Origin: Microcyclospora pomicola
Lineage: Eukaryota > Ascomycota > Dothideomycetes > Capnodiales
Length of the DNA stretch: 64,000 nt
Direction: 5' to 3'
Assembly: GCA_002786065.1 (NCBI GenBank)
Contig: NHNY01000001.1
Location: 2,232,001 to 2,296,000, forward strand
In this document: positions 1 to 12,146 of the stretch, one piece after another
Position numbering within the stretch: the stretch's first letter is position 1
How the letters are laid out: every line of letters starts with the position of its first letter
The notes under the pieces: model-generated
The model's database searches: none
What the model saw: only the letters and a program-made list of their open reading frames with translations
Told to the model about the DNA's origin: nothing
Made by a program: the position numbers and the translations under genes

Positions 1-24
1 TTCACCAACAATATGTCCTGATAG

Positions 25-1627
25 GGCGTGCTTCATCCGGATTACGAAAAAAAGGTGCCGAAAGGCGTGGAGGTGCGCAATACTCTTATCTTTCCCCTCG
101 CCATCGCCTTTTCTGTCTACACTCAGCTTTTTACGACGAGCTTTGACTGACGGCGTTTTGTATAGCGCGCAAACATTTTGAAAGAAGTTCAAATCATGCG
201 ACAGCTCGACCATCCCAACATCGTCAGCCTCGTCGAATTTTCCGAGTCCCGACAATACTACTACATCATCCTTGAGCTCTGCCCAGGTGGTGAGCTATTC
301 CACCAGATTGTACGCCTGACGTACTTCAGTGAGGACCTCTCACGACACGTCATTCTCCAAGTGGCGAAAGCACTAGAATACTTGCATGAGGAGGCCGGTG
401 TGGTACATCGGTAAGCATAGTGGTGCCAACATCCATTCTTCGCATAGCTGACCGCTCTGTAAAAGTGATATCAAGCCGGAGAATTTGTTGTTCTATCCGA
501 CACCATTCATCCCGACCAGAAATCCCAAGCCGAGAGGTCCTGAGGACGAAGACAAGGCAGATGAGGGTGAATTTGTCCCCGGCGTAGGAGCCGGCGGCAT
601 CGGTGTCATCAAGATTGCCGACTTTGGCCTCTCCAAAATCATCTGGGACAGCCAGACTATGACGCCTTGCGGAACGGTCGGTTACACGGCACCCGAAATT
701 GTCAAGGACGAACGCTACTCGAAGAGTGTCGACATGTGGGCATTGGGTTGTGTGCTTTACACACTGCTGTGTGGCTTCCCCCCGTTCTACGATGAGAGCA
801 TTCAAGTCTTGACGGAGAAGGTGGCTAGAGGCCAGTACACGTTCCTGTCGCCATGGTGGGACGATATCTCAAAGTCAGCACAAGATCTTGTATCTCATCT
901 CTTGACTGTTGACCCAGACCGACGGTACGACATCAAGCAGTTCCTGGACCACCCTTGGATCAGAGAGTCCAATGAGGAGACCACGGCCGCTGCGGATGCA
1001 CCACCTCTTGCAACCCCTCTGTACACTCGTCAAGGCCCACCCTCCCTCGAGAAAGGTGGCTCACCACTCAAGCCTGATTTCGCATACCTCGATGAGACTC
1101 CTGGAGCCAACCGCCGTTCTGATTTCAGATCACCAGGTGTGGTCAACCTTCGCGAAGTCTTCGACGTCGGATACTCCGTACATCGGCAGGAGGAAGAGAC
1201 CAAACGTCGCAAGAATTTCAAGCAAGGTTACCGTGGGACTAATGCTATGGGCGATATGTTGAACACCCTCGACGAGGACTATGACGACGAATTCGAAGGA
1301 CAAAGTGTGCCGTACGATTCGAGCAGTCAGAACCCACCAGCCAAGGTTCCTAAGGCTGGAGGTGTGCCAGATGTCAGTGGTATGGAGCAGAAGATGCGCA
1401 ACACCACTCTGTCAGCTGCTGCGCAGGCTCGTCAGCAGGCCGCTCCAGCAAAGGCACCTGCGGCGAAAGGCTATGGCCAGCATTCGCCTGAGGTCGCTGC
1501 CGCAGCGAAGAGGCAGGTTAAGAAGCAAGCCGGACCCTTCGAACTCAGCCTTGACAACGCCACTTTGCTTGGTCGTCGTGGCAAGAAGACTGAACCTAGT
1601 GGATTGAGACACGAACAGGCTGTCTGA
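25..1627 (+). CDS. Rck2/Srk1-type stress-activated Ser/Thr kinase (CaMK group), 5' truncated
   Basis: Three exons are visible: about 25-72 (the acceptor at 24 is plausible), 166-410 and 466-1627. The first two join in phase to read PKGVERANILKEVQIM. The kinase core shows HRDIKPENLL, IADFGLS (DFG) and TAPEIV (APE). An acidic insert of about 37 residues lies between the catalytic loop and DFG; such an insert is typical of the fungal Srk1/Rck2 branch. The glycine loop and ATP lysine lie before the window. After the kinase domain (to about 960) comes a low-complexity tail rich in Ala, Gln and Lys. Family members are MAPKAP-like kinases phosphorylated by Hog1/Sty1 p38 MAPK that act on translation and the cell cycle under stress. 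The family call is firm; orthology to a named yeast gene is inference. Confidence 0.9.
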
Positions 1628-4189
1628 GAGTCTACGTGCTCTTCGACCTTACTGTTATCAAGCATGACGCATATCATCGTCGCTCTGCTCTATTTCCAGC
1701 TGTCATCGGATTCAGAAAAGTTCTCGAGATAGAAGTCTCTCTACACTCCTATATGCATGGCACTGCTGTTGGTGCGAAAGAATAAGGAGATCGATCACTT
1801 TCTCTCCCTGCACCACGCTACCAACTTGGCATTTGCGACCGGCGTCTGTCTTTCCCTCCTCACTCTCCTACCTTTCGCCAGGACTTCTTGCACCGAAGTT
1901 CACTGGCGAGTCCGCCCGAAGTCCCTCACCATCTGTACTGATCCTTTGGATTGGCGGGAATCCACTATGTGTCGAGCGTTGGGCGACGACATGCGATACG
2001 GCGACATGCATCATGGTTTTCTCTTAGTACTCTTTTTGTCTTCCCCTCCCTTTGCCGTTTTGGCGACCGTTTAGATTGAGGTTGACGAGATATGTATGTA
2101 AAGACCATTCGAAAATGACTGAATCTCACTGAACCACTGAGTCTTTCCGCTCTCATTACATTGTGTCTAGACATTGTCGTGGATGTGGTTGGTCGTTGTA
2201 CTCTAATAAGTCCGGTGCTTGCACATCCCCTACCCAACGCCGTTGTACATCCTTGCTCTTACTTACCGAACCATGACCAGACACCTTTCTGTAACGTTCA
2301 TGAATCCCTCGATTGTTGGTATCGGCGTGATGGCCGAAAACGATTACATCTCAATTTCTGGCGAGGTCTGAGAGCCGCAGGTATACGGTGTGGGTACTGT
2401 CCGACTGGTGGGTTTTCTTATACTGTGGTTCACTTTCGGCGAGGTGCTGGGACGGTGCCTACGAAGGTTCAGGGCAAGGGCAGATTTGTGTGGAGATCGT
2501 GCTAAGAGAGGCTGAGAATTAAGCGCTGTGCTCCATTGTGGATTGTACTTCGATCTTGCTAGCTAGGCGGTCTATTGGATGATGGCATGAAAAGAGGGGA
2601 GGGATTGTGCGCATACAGTAGATATAAATGCTAGGAGACAGGGCTGGAACATCCGCTCCTGGACAACTTGGGGAACGGCACGCTTTGCTACAAGCTTGAT
2701 CAATGAAATCTCAGTGATTCCGGCCTGCAGGAACCCGATATAGGATTGTGCGTAAGCTAAGCTAGGTAATGTCGAGACGCAAGGAGTCATACATCCCATC
2801 GGAGCTCGCGCCGAAGCGCAAGCAGGGAGATAAGGTATGAACTATGAAGGTCCGTTGGTAAGTTCGTTCTTGCAAGGTTCCGCACCAACCGCTCCTTGGA
2901 CACTTGCTCAGAGGCGAAATGTCTTCGGAGCGGCACACCCTATCCAGCCCGCAGCGACCATTGAAACGCAAGACGCGAAACTGCGGACTGCTCTTCTGAT
3001 GAAGATCTTGTGGGAGGCTTCCCTCGAGGGGATCAAGTAGCTGGACGCGCGTGGGACTTGCTGTGATGTGATGGGTTGGATTGAAGGGTTTGGGATTGGT
3101 GCAGAGATGGGTAGAGGGTGGTTGGACGCGATACAGCGTGACCTACGAGATTTATGCTCGGAGCCAAGGTGCGAACCACTCTGCGTGCTGGCTGCACTGA
3201 CATGCGGTGACAGCCTGTGAGACCCACGGATGACCATGTAAGTCCCAAGGGCGTATTGGCTGTTTCCTTCAAAAGTAAGGTGGACGCGTTGTTACCCTTT
3301 GACTGATATCTCGAGCCATTGGTGTCAAAAAGCAATCATGGTTTGCCACGTCGAAAAGTAGCGTGTACAGGACTTTCATCCTGAGCTACCTTGGCTCACG
3401 TCCTTTTGATGTGGAAAGAAGCATTACAGCGATCCCTGAAGTAGAAGAAGCCTGGGTAGTCTGGTCGTGGCACGGCAGAGTAGAGCGCGTCTAAGATTGA
3501 GAGACTGGTCCGATGCATTGGTATGATACGCCAGGATACGTCGAGGGATAAGGATCCATCATTGCCCAGGTTCATCATCATTCATAGCCATCCGAGGAAG
3601 TCGATCTCAGGCATTGGCTCAGCTTGTCAGTAGGTACTGTTCAATCTTCCATCCTCTAGGCGCAGCAAGCTGGAGGTCCTCGCTGCTGGCACTGCCAGCT
3701 CAAGATCCTGTCCATCTCAATGTAAGCACTCATGACACCGCGAGTCTCCATAAGACGTCGGGCGATCCAGTGATCTGAGACCGGTATGTCACAGCATGAG
3801 CGTGGTGTGTCTGGACAAGAACATTGTTGCAGACAAATTTTGATGAGCAGAATTATTATTCTAGCCATCGGCCAGAATGGCAAGAAGTCGTGGGTACAGT
3901 AAGTGTGCGAATCGATGCAACTGCATGCATAGCTCCTGGGCGACATCGATCTCAAAGCAGTGCCAATCTTTGCGGACGCGAGACAGCAAAGCTGAGATCT
4001 GCTTAGGTGTTGGGACAATGTCTTATGAGCTCTATCTGGTTCATTGTAGACGCGTCGTCGGCGACACTTTGCCCAACCAGTCTCGGTTGGTTGCCAAGAC
4101 ACAACTTTTGACCTAGACAAACACCATTCAACAACACTTGAACTTCACCTTGCCTTGCACGTTTCATTACGACACAGCCAGGAAGCAAT
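1628..4189. other. Intergenic region, no supported gene
   Basis: This holds the kinase 3' UTR and the upstream region of RBM8. Short ORFs on both strands (for example + strand 2837-3040 with a C-terminus reading KLRTALLMKILWE, and - strand 3656-4120) show no recognisable domain. A lineage-specific short gene around 2837-3040 cannot be excluded. No tRNA-like A/B boxes were noticed. Confidence 0.5.
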
Positions 4190-4744
4190 ATGGCGGACGA
4201 TTCTATGGACATCGATGATGGGGAGGTCAGCTCTAACCCCGCGCCACCCACAAGCAACAAAACAACAGAACCTCGTACCGAAGATCAAGCTACTGCGGTC
4301 CGCAGCGTGGAAGGATGGGTCATTTGCGCCATCAACGTCCATGAGGAGGCCTCCGAGGAGGACATCACAGACATGTTTGGGGAATATGGGGATATTAAGG
4401 GTATTCAAATGAACCTCGATCGGCGATCTGGTTTCGTGAAGGTATGCTTGAGTCGGGTATACATGATCGCGGTTCGCACAGTATGCTAATCACTTCAACA
4501 GGGCTACGTTTTTATCGAATATCCGACCATGCAGGAAGCGGAAGCTGCTATCGCAGGAACCAACGGCAAAGAACTGCTCGAGCAGAAGCTCCGTGTCGAC
4601 TATGCGTTCGTGCGCCCTCCTCCACGCAACCACGCAGCTTCTGGCGGTGGAAGTGCGCGCGGCAACAGAGACGGTGGTAAAGCTCGCAGCAGGAGTCCGG
4701 ACACTCGGGACAAGGATGGTCCTGCCGGCAGCGAAAGGACCTAG
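4190..4744 (+). CDS. RBM8: RNA-binding protein 8A / Y14, exon junction complex core
   Basis: Exons are 4190-4441 and 4502-4744, joined at FVK|GYVFIEY across a 60-nt GTATGC...CAG intron; the product is 164 aa. The single RRM spans about residues 42-122. It shows [17 protein letters not shown] (RNP2 region) and VKGYVFIEY (RNP1) around the Y14-typical LDRRSGFVK. The acidic N-terminus and the Arg/Ser-containing C-terminus (KARSRSPD) also match Y14. Y14 pairs with Mago in the exon junction complex deposited on spliced mRNA. The intron splits RNP1. The TAG stop at 4742 is followed by a further open stretch in the same frame, listed separately. Confidence 0.95.
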
Positions 4745-4795
4745 CCGGTCTCTCAAGCACGGCTCCGTAGCGAGGCGAGCAACACCTATTTTGCT

Positions 4796-5126
4796 ATGCA
4801 TCGCGGCAACTCCTTCTTTGGTATGCCACGTCACGTCTATGGAAATGCCCTCAAACCTTCGGACGCTCATCCTCCCTATATTTCGCTGCTGACTCCTCAA
4901 TGTCGCGTCCCGGGGCCTGGTGACCAATTGCTTCGGCCGTTGACCTATGGACAATAGGTGATGAGCGATGAAGACCGTGTATGGAGACAGGCCAGAGATG
5001 AAGAACGTGTCTTTGAGGAGTGGCGTCGAAGATGCCCCAAGCGTGATCACTCGACCGCCCAGTAAGTTCAGACACCACATTAGCTGCCCTTGTCACAGAA
5101 CTGACCATTGGCACAGTGATGCATGA
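4796..5126 (+). CDS. Possible small gene, or in-frame extension, just downstream of RBM8
   Basis: From ATG 4796 the frame reads 53 codons with coding-like composition (e.g. HPPYISLLTPQ, VPGPGDQLLRPLTYGQ) to a TAG at 4955-4957. The same frame then continues as a charged helix (MSDEDRVWRQARDEERVFEE from 4961). It runs to a canonical donor at 5062 (CA|GTAAGT); splicing to the CACAG acceptor at 5116 adds His-Asp-Ala and a stop at 5126. This frame is also that of RBM8. It may be a separate short gene broken by one stop, two short ORFs, or readthrough sequence. I do not recognise a family. Confidence 0.35.
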
Positions 5127-6134
5127 CGATGACATTGGTCATTGGAAAGAACATGGCGCGTATATCTGAGTTTAGCAACGAGAGGCTGTCGTAAACAGCT
5201 GTTTGGATCAACCATGTTCTCGACCGAACAGACCGTGTTTCCAAAACTACGAAATGATACCCACAAACTTGTCCCCTTTCTTCACAGTGACTCCACGTTG
5301 ACGGTAGTGTTTGTAGGCTCGCGACTACTCCAAGAGACGAGGGAAAGCATGATACACCCAGCCCACACCCACGTCTGCATCACCAAAGCATGCAACCTGT
5401 CGTTACCAATACTACACCCATCTCCATGTGCGAATTGCCTAAATCTGGTGAAAGTGCTACAATGCTTCGATTGCTGCGGACCGTGACGTGTGCTTGCTGC
5501 CATGCCAAGACGCCCCAGCCAGTGGCATGAAGTCAATATTGTCGTGCACCTAGAACGGACAAGTTCCACACCATCACATCAGCATACCACCAGGATGGCA
5601 GGACATACAGTCCTCGAGCAGCACCACCTCTGCAACCTCGAAGAGGCCAAAGCTTGCTACTGCGCATCTGAGAAGAAACATCTAGAGCTCAGTTTGATCG
5701 ACGTGGAGTTCGCATACTGGGTGAGGTCGATTGTTTGCCTCACCTATCTTCGTGCCAAGTCGGTAGCCGCGCTTTCCTGCGAAACCGGGTTGCTTCAGCT
5801 TTCCTGTCTTCCTGCAGCCGCAGGTAGGTATGCTCCTATTTTTCCAATCGTTTGGCACCTGCCCCTACGACTGCTGAACTTACGGCAGCAATTGTTCTCG
5901 TAGATGGATCCCAGCTTAATAAGATCTTAATTTCAGCTGTCCTACCGAAACCTCAATATCCAATTGTTCCATGAAGATGTGACTGATGGCAATGGGACGA
6001 CATTGGGATCGATCGGGAAGGTCGTTATCATCTGGCGAATGCTAAGTACAAGCCAACATGGAAGGACCAGCAGGCACAGTGGTAAGACATTCTTACAGGT
6101 TCGTAAATTTCTGTTACCCAGCTCTTCCTAGCTA
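5127..6134. other. Intergenic region with fragmentary coding-like patches
   Basis: No complete gene is supported. A patch at about 6000-6090 reads DIGIDREGRYHLANAKYKP in one frame and lies directly before the decayed gene at 6135-7389, so it may be an upstream exon relic of that gene. The ORFs at 5142-5486 and 5490-5903 have no recognisable domain and unconvincing composition. Confidence 0.4.
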
Positions 6135-7389
6135 ATGTGTACCTCACGTACAAAGGCATCAAGGCCATCATGCGACCTCAAGACCGCCATATCGACATTT
6201 ACTCACGATCACGCACTTCCGATAGATATACACTCCGGGTATGAGGATTTCTGGAATGTGATCGGTCTCGAATTCGTTCACCTCGAGAAAGACAATCTTC
6301 GTTCACGCCTCAAGCGGCTCGGTTTGATACTGCACGCGGACAAGGCTGATCCAGCACAACGCGGGTATCTGGAGACTCAAGGGACCAGTCAAGCCTTGAT
6401 CAACCAATTCTCAAATGATGTCGCCAATGCGGACGTACCTCAATTTGACGTTGGGCAGCAAGGCTTGCTTCGCGCTAGGAAGGTAGTCTAAACACCATCT
6501 TAAGACAAGACTTGTCTAATCACCAGTTTGGCCGGCTCGATGTAGATCTAGACGAGGTAGTAGAAGGTAATCATTGTCCTGTTTCATCGTGTAGAACCGT
6601 TATGCCTATCGCTCACACATTAACCACAGGATACGTCCCTAGTAGCGCAAAGCGACCGCTAGGTACAGACATAGAAGACCTTCTCGTGCAGATGCGCTGT
6701 AAGGCTCACGCGCTGCAACGCCGTACGGAGTCAAGAGTCTACTAAGCGTGCCAAGCAGCCTCGGATGTCAAGACCCGTGATTTCGAGAAGGCGACGAAAG
6801 TCCTCGAGGAGGAATGTGGCGAACTAAGCTCAAGATTGGAGTGGACGGCAGCTGAGCACTTTAAGCTCATATCATCACATCAAGAGCTTACACACAAGCA
6901 TGAATTCTATAAGAGCTTACACTAAGGTATGCTTAGCTTACAGCAGACTGTTTACAGCTCTAACAACATTATACCGAGCTTAAAAGGGAGAAAGACATAA
7001 AGAAAAGCGAGATCGAGCGGCTTCGCAGAGTCGAGGAACAATATAAGGCATAGCAGGAAGTATATGATATAGCCGCCAAAACGCACAATCCTATCCGTGT
7101 AGCGATGCGCGAATCTGAACAGCATGCAGCTGTCTCTAGAAATATGATACCACACTTAACACGATCGACATTGCAGGAGCGTGACGCACTCCTCAAAAGC
7201 TCCGACAGAGTCTCAAGACAGCAGCCCGCCGCACTAACGTCTTCGTCGTCTTCGTTTGTCGCTCTGTCCCTCGAGAAAGATATAAGCAAGGCGGAGGCGC
7301 CGATCAGAAAGTCGCCCCGCAAGAAGCGGTCGAGACTGGTTGAACCGGATGCAGAGAAGGCAGGCACTACCAAGAGAAGAAAGGGCTGA
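6135..7389 (+). pseudogene. Decayed gene: J-domain-like N-terminal patch, long coiled coil, basic NLS-like tail
   Basis: The N-terminal part (6135-6491) contains YEDFWNVIGLEFVHLEKDNL and RLGLILHADKADPAQRG. The latter vaguely resembles the J-domain LHPDK region but has HAD instead of HPD. Downstream are heptad-like coiled-coil patches (e.g. FEKATKVLEEECGELSSRLE near 6780-6840; LKREKDIKKSEIERLRRVEE near 6980-7040) in different frames. The end is a basic tail, IRKSPRKKRSRLVEP...TKRRKG (7300-7389), like a nuclear localisation signal. Several in-frame TAA/TAG codons and at least one frame change interrupt it. Some stops could come from C-to-T change of CAA/CAG, as RIP would cause. An undetected multi-exon gene is the alternative. 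Confidence 0.45.
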
Positions 7390-7844
7390 CGGAGGAGCTG
7401 GTATCATGAAGATGAATTGAATACGGCAGGGGCAAAATATGCAGTATGATGGGGAACACAAGAATAGCGACTGGTATTACGTTCAATCTCATACATCACC
7501 TACGTGCTTGGCCCCTTTAATTGCATGTGACAAACGACGACCGCACTGCAATTCCGCTACGCACTACTGTTATGTTCACCTTCACCTTCACAAAGCACTA
7601 TACTCAAATTTCCAGACGCTTCTCAACTCGTGAGCTTGCCTCAGGACGACCAATCCCCATGTATTCTCGAGCAAAACTAAGAGGTCAAAGTCATTGCAAG
7701 CACTCCTCAACTCCTTGAATCACCATCAGCACACTCGACAAGCAGTGACTCGCCAAACATCCTTCGAGTACAGGTACAAGACCACGCACCTAAGCCATTC
7801 TGCTGCAAGCTACGATTCTCGACAAGGCTCCTGTTCGACACAAC
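7390..7844. other. Intergenic region
   Basis: C/A-rich sequence before the ORF at 7845. No supported feature; probably the promoter and leader of that gene. Confidence 0.4.
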
Positions 7845-8501
7845 ATGCCAGCCATCAACAGCACTCACAATGGCTCGGATGAGAGGCACAGCAGTCAACC
7901 AACTTTCCACCATCCACATCGCCGCCTCTCGCTTCCTGCTCACTTCCGTCCTCGCCGCTACGTTCTGGCACGTCGAGCAACATCCCAAGATCATTTCTTC
8001 GAGGACTACAACGAACGAGAGAACGACAGTTTCATCTTCATAACAGGGCTACAGGAACGTGCTCTCCCGATCATCTTCACAATGGCAAGACAGGAGATCC
8101 TGCCATCAATTCCATCCACGCTACTCTCATTGGTCTCATCGACTCCAACATGCCCGTCACTCTGCTCCGACAGCGTGTACAGCGTGGCAAGCACGCCTGG
8201 AGATGGCTCCCTGTCGACCAGGTACTTCCCGTTGACCAACGGCGGCGAGCGGCCGTACCCAGGTCGCTTCGAGATCAGAGACCTTGCTGATGCTCTGGGC
8301 CACACGGTGCTGGGCCGGCTGATGGCGGCCACCATGCACCACGCCGACACCATCACAGCTGCAATGCGGACGAGCGAGAGGCTGCGGCATGCCATCAACA
8401 CGCTCGTCGCTCGTGGCCTGCCCGTTGTGGAGGACGCTGCGGATGTGGTTCGAGCAGAAATGGCGCCACCAGACCTTGCCGACGATATTGTCCCGTTCTA
8501 G
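7845..8501 (+). CDS. Hypothetical protein, 218 aa, no recognised family
   Basis: Single-exon ORF from a true ATG to TAG. Its third positions favour C, like the recognised genes here. The N-terminal third is His/Arg/Pro-rich and probably disordered. The C-terminal half (about residues 135-218) looks folded and helical, with FEIRDLADALGHTVLGRLMA and INTLVARGLPVVEDAADVV. I see no signal peptide or membrane segment. It lies in a gene-poor zone beside a decayed gene, so it may be lineage-specific. Function is unknown. Confidence 0.5.
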   Translation: MPAINSTHNGSDERHSSQPTFHHPHRRLSLPAHFRPRRYVLARRATSQDHFFEDYNERENDSFIFITGLQERALPIIFTMARQEILPSIPSTLLSLVSSTPTCPSLCSDSVYSVASTPGDGSLSTRYFPLTNGGERPYPGRFEIRDLADALGHTVLGRLMAATMHHADTITAAMRTSERLRHAINTLVARGLPVVEDAADVVRAEMAPPDLADDIVPF

Positions 8502-9689
8502 AATGGGGGGCATGTGGACGATGTGCCTCTAGATTGCAACATTGAGCATCATGAATGCAACGGAAAAGGTCAAGAACGAAACGCGAGATACGATCAGCAG
8601 AGATGATACCCGTGCTACAGAAACGTAGCACATACTTAGTCTTGTATTCAAAGCTTGAAAGATTTCTCCTTCCTTCAACCAAGTGCACCTCGGTCTCCCT
8701 GTTCGCTTCCTCTGTGTTTATGTACATGTAGTCGCTTACGCTGAAGATGGGCATTGCGAAATGAAGTTGCTTCCCATGTTCGCCTGGCTACCCTGCTTAG
8801 GCCTGGGATCGGACTTGTCTGTTGGGCATTGTGGGTTAACATTCTCAGGGGCTTCAGCTCCGTCCCGGGCTAATCCTACTCACGCTGTCGCCAAGTAGCC
8901 CCGGCAACGACGAACAATGTAGAGGCATGCCGCCGTACGTCATCATGTTGAGAATATGCTGCTCAGCGCACTGCGACTATCCCGCCTTCTGATGAACCTA
9001 ATTCAAGTTGTATAGGAGCCAAAAGATATGAACTGAGTCGCAGAGTTCCTGGCAATCTACCGTTGGGTCTGTCATTTCGCACTATCTCAAGCCACTGCGA
9101 GATACGTACAGGAATTGTGAGGATGTAGCATCAATCGAAGATTCAGGTGAGGTTCAAAGAGCTTGAAGCTATCACAGATCGGTCATGGCGTAGAATTCAG
9201 TATGCGCTGTTGGAATGGGCATCCAATCCTCAAGCAAGGGAATCACATTTCTTATCATTTAGAATGCGCTCAGGCTGGGTAGACTCAATGGTATTATCAG
9301 GAGGAACGCAGATGAAGTTTCATAATCTCATGTCGGCAAGCATTTAAGCGTAAAATGGAGTTCACAGTCGAGAGCATAGCTCTATGAGTTCCCTAGAGCT
9401 ACATGAGCCAGTCAATTCTGGACTTCGCATCCAGCCTCTCACCTTCACAGATACATTGCACAAGTTTTTTATTGTATCACTCTCTGAGTATCTGACTGCA
9501 GCGATCGTAGCATATATGAGGGAGTATGTGTAGAGGGACATCCTATAAGTGAGCTGTGGTGGGAAGCAAACAGCTACATTCTTAGCGCATTGGTTGACAT
9601 CGCGTGCGCTGGTAGCTCTAGAGAATCCGTCTGTGACGTGCGCAAGAGCTCCGCCAGGTTGTACATGTACTTCTTGATCATTCGCGATC
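8502..9689. other. Intergenic region, nothing recognised
   Basis: About 1.2 kb containing only short ORFs without recognisable features. The last few hundred bases would be the promoter of the M28 peptidase gene. Confidence 0.5.
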
Positions 9690-12146
9690 ATGGAAGAGAA
9701 ACACGACACTGCGTTTCGCCGCACAATGGCACCTTCTGAGCAGACACCTTTGCTGCAACGCGTCCCGATCGCAGAACAGCAGCAAAGGTATCCGCATGTC
9801 ACGGTATGCTTCTGTATCGGAACCCCGAATGTGTTACTTGTACTGAGACAGAACTACTGTAGCTTCGCAAGTACTGTACAATCGTCCTCACGGCCATCCC
9901 TCTCCTCACGCTAGCCATTGTCCTACTATGCTTTGCGATCACCGGCTCTGAGTACTTCGACGACTCCAAGACGCTTTCGTCCGAACTGCCTCATTCCTCA
10001 TGGCCAGAGTCCTGTGGGATGTCGTACGCCACGCTGAAGAAGCTGTTGCTCTCGACCCCGGATGCGAAGAAGGCTCGCGAGTGGAGCAAGTATTACACCG
10101 CGGGACCGCATCTCGCGGGTAAGAACCTGAGTCAAGCACAGTGGACCGCGGACAAGTGGGCGGAGTGGGGTGTAGATTCTAGCGAGGTGGTGAGCTATGA
10201 GGTTTACTTGAACTATCCAGTCTCTCACAGACTGGCACTGTTGAAGGATGGCAAAGTGAAGTTCGAAGCTTCGTTAGAGGAAGATGTGCTGAAGGAAGAT
10301 CCATCGAGCGGCTTAGAGGATAAGATACCGACATTCCACGGCTATTCCGCGAGTGGTGATGTGACTGGACGTCTGGTGTATGTAAATTACGGCACCTATG
10401 AAGACTTCGAGGATCTGCAAAAGGCTGGCGTAAGCATCAAAGGCCGGGTTGTGATTGCAAGATATGGTGGCATCTTCCGAGGATTAAAAGTGAAGAGAGC
10501 GGAAGAACTAGGTGCGATCGGAGTGATCATATACTCGGATCCTGGCGACGATGGTGAGATGACGGAAGAGCATGGTCATAAGGCATACCCAGATGGTCCG
10601 GCCAGAAATCCCAGCAGTGTGCAGCGCGGTAGTGTCAACTATCTCAGTATGTGTTTCCGCCAGGCCTCAATTGCTACTTACAGACACTGACTGAAGGATA
10701 GGCATCGCACCTGGGGATCCGACAACCGTTGGGTATCCGTCATTGCCAGGCTGTGAACGACAGTCTACGGATGGCAACATTCCTACCATCCCATCTCTGC
10801 CCATATCCTACGCAGAAGCCTTGCCATTCTTGAAAGCATTGAATGGTCATGGACCCAATGCCACATCCTTTTCATCTTACTGGCAGACCGGCGGACTTGG
10901 CTACAAAGGTGTCGAGTACAACATCGGACCTTCACCCTCGTCTGTGACTGTCAACCTCATGAATGAGCAGGAGTATGTCACAACTCCTCTTTGGAACACG
11001 ATCGGCGTGATCAATGGCTCAATCGCGGATGAAGTCGTTGTCATTGGCAACCACCGCGATGCGTGGATCGCCGGAGGTGCGGGAGACCCAAACAGCGGCA
11101 GTGCTGCACTGAATGAAGTTGTGCGATCCTTTGGTCTTGCGCTCGAGCAAGGCTGGAAGCCTCTACGGACGATTGTGTTCGCATCGTGGGACGGTGAAGA
11201 GTATGCGCTCATTGGCTCTACTGAGTGGGTGGAAGAATATCTGCCCTGGCTATCGGCATCAACAGTCGCATATATTAACGTCGACGTGGGAGCTGTTGGC
11301 CCTCACTTTTCTGCATCTGCTGCACCACTTCTTAACCAAGCGCTTTACAACGTCACGGCCGAGGTCCAATCACCCAACCAAACCACTGGAGGCCAATCAG
11401 TACGTGACCTCTGGAACGGTCACATCGGCACCATGGGCTCCGGCTCGGACTTTACAGCCTTCCAAGATTTTGCCGGCATACCGTCCATCGACATAGGGTT
11501 CAAGTCCAATTCTGATGATGCTGTCTATCACTATCATAGCAACTATGATTCCTTCGCCTGGATGGAGAAGTACGGCGATCCACACTTCGACTACCACATC
11601 ACGATTGCAAAGATCATCCTCCTTCTCGCTGCGAAGCTGGTCGAGGAGCCGGTCGTACAGTTCAACGCGACAGAATATGCGGCGAGCCTAGGGAAGTACC
11701 TTGAAAGCGTCAAGACGACTGCAACTAGCTCTTCTGTCGCCGTTGCCGATAGCACGTTCGCAAGCTTAGAACGTGCGATTGGCGCCTTGCTGGAGGCATC
11801 TCAGACCTTCGACTCAGCCGCGCTCAAGCTGAGCGAGTCTTGCCAGACGTTATCGCCTGAGGCAAGGGCAGACCTTTCAGCGCTTGAGAAGACATACGAA
11901 GAGGTCCGCGAAATCAATACCAAATACAAGTTGCTCGAACGACAGTTCCTGTACGAGGCAGGCTTGGACAGCCGATCGTGGTTCAAGCACACGGTGTTTG
12001 CACCTGGCTTATGGACAGGATATGCTGGCGCAACGTTCCCTGGACTCGTCGAGGCGCTCTCAGACGGCAACAAGACGCAGATCGAGAAGTGGGCGGACAT
12101 TATAGAACAGCGCGTCGATGGCGCTGTCGGCTTGTTGGAGCTGTAA
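9690..12146 (+). CDS. M28 family glutamate carboxypeptidase II-like / Vps70-type membrane peptidase
   Basis: Exons are 9690-9803, 9863-10646 and 10702-12146, all in phase, giving 780 aa. A single N-terminal membrane segment (TIVLTAIPLLTLAIVLLCFA) makes it a type II membrane protein. The order is protease-associated domain, M28 zinc peptidase domain, then helical dimerisation domain, as in GCPII/transferrin receptor. The two-zinc ligands are present: GNHRDAW (His), GDPNSG (bridging Asp), DGEEYALIGSTEW (catalytic Glu and metal Glu), YINVDVG (Asp) and YHYHSNYDSF (His). It is therefore likely an active metallopeptidase facing the vacuole or cell exterior. Yeast relatives include Vps70 and Tre1/Tre2; the active-site set argues for the enzymatic branch. 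Substrate unknown. Confidence 0.92.

Noticed and set aside
3656-4120. 154-aa minus-strand ORF
   Set aside because: Composition is not protein-like, no domain, and it lies in the RBM8 upstream region.
5490-5903. 137-aa ORF between RBM8 and the decayed gene
   Set aside because: Begins at GTG, composition unconvincing, no motif recognised.
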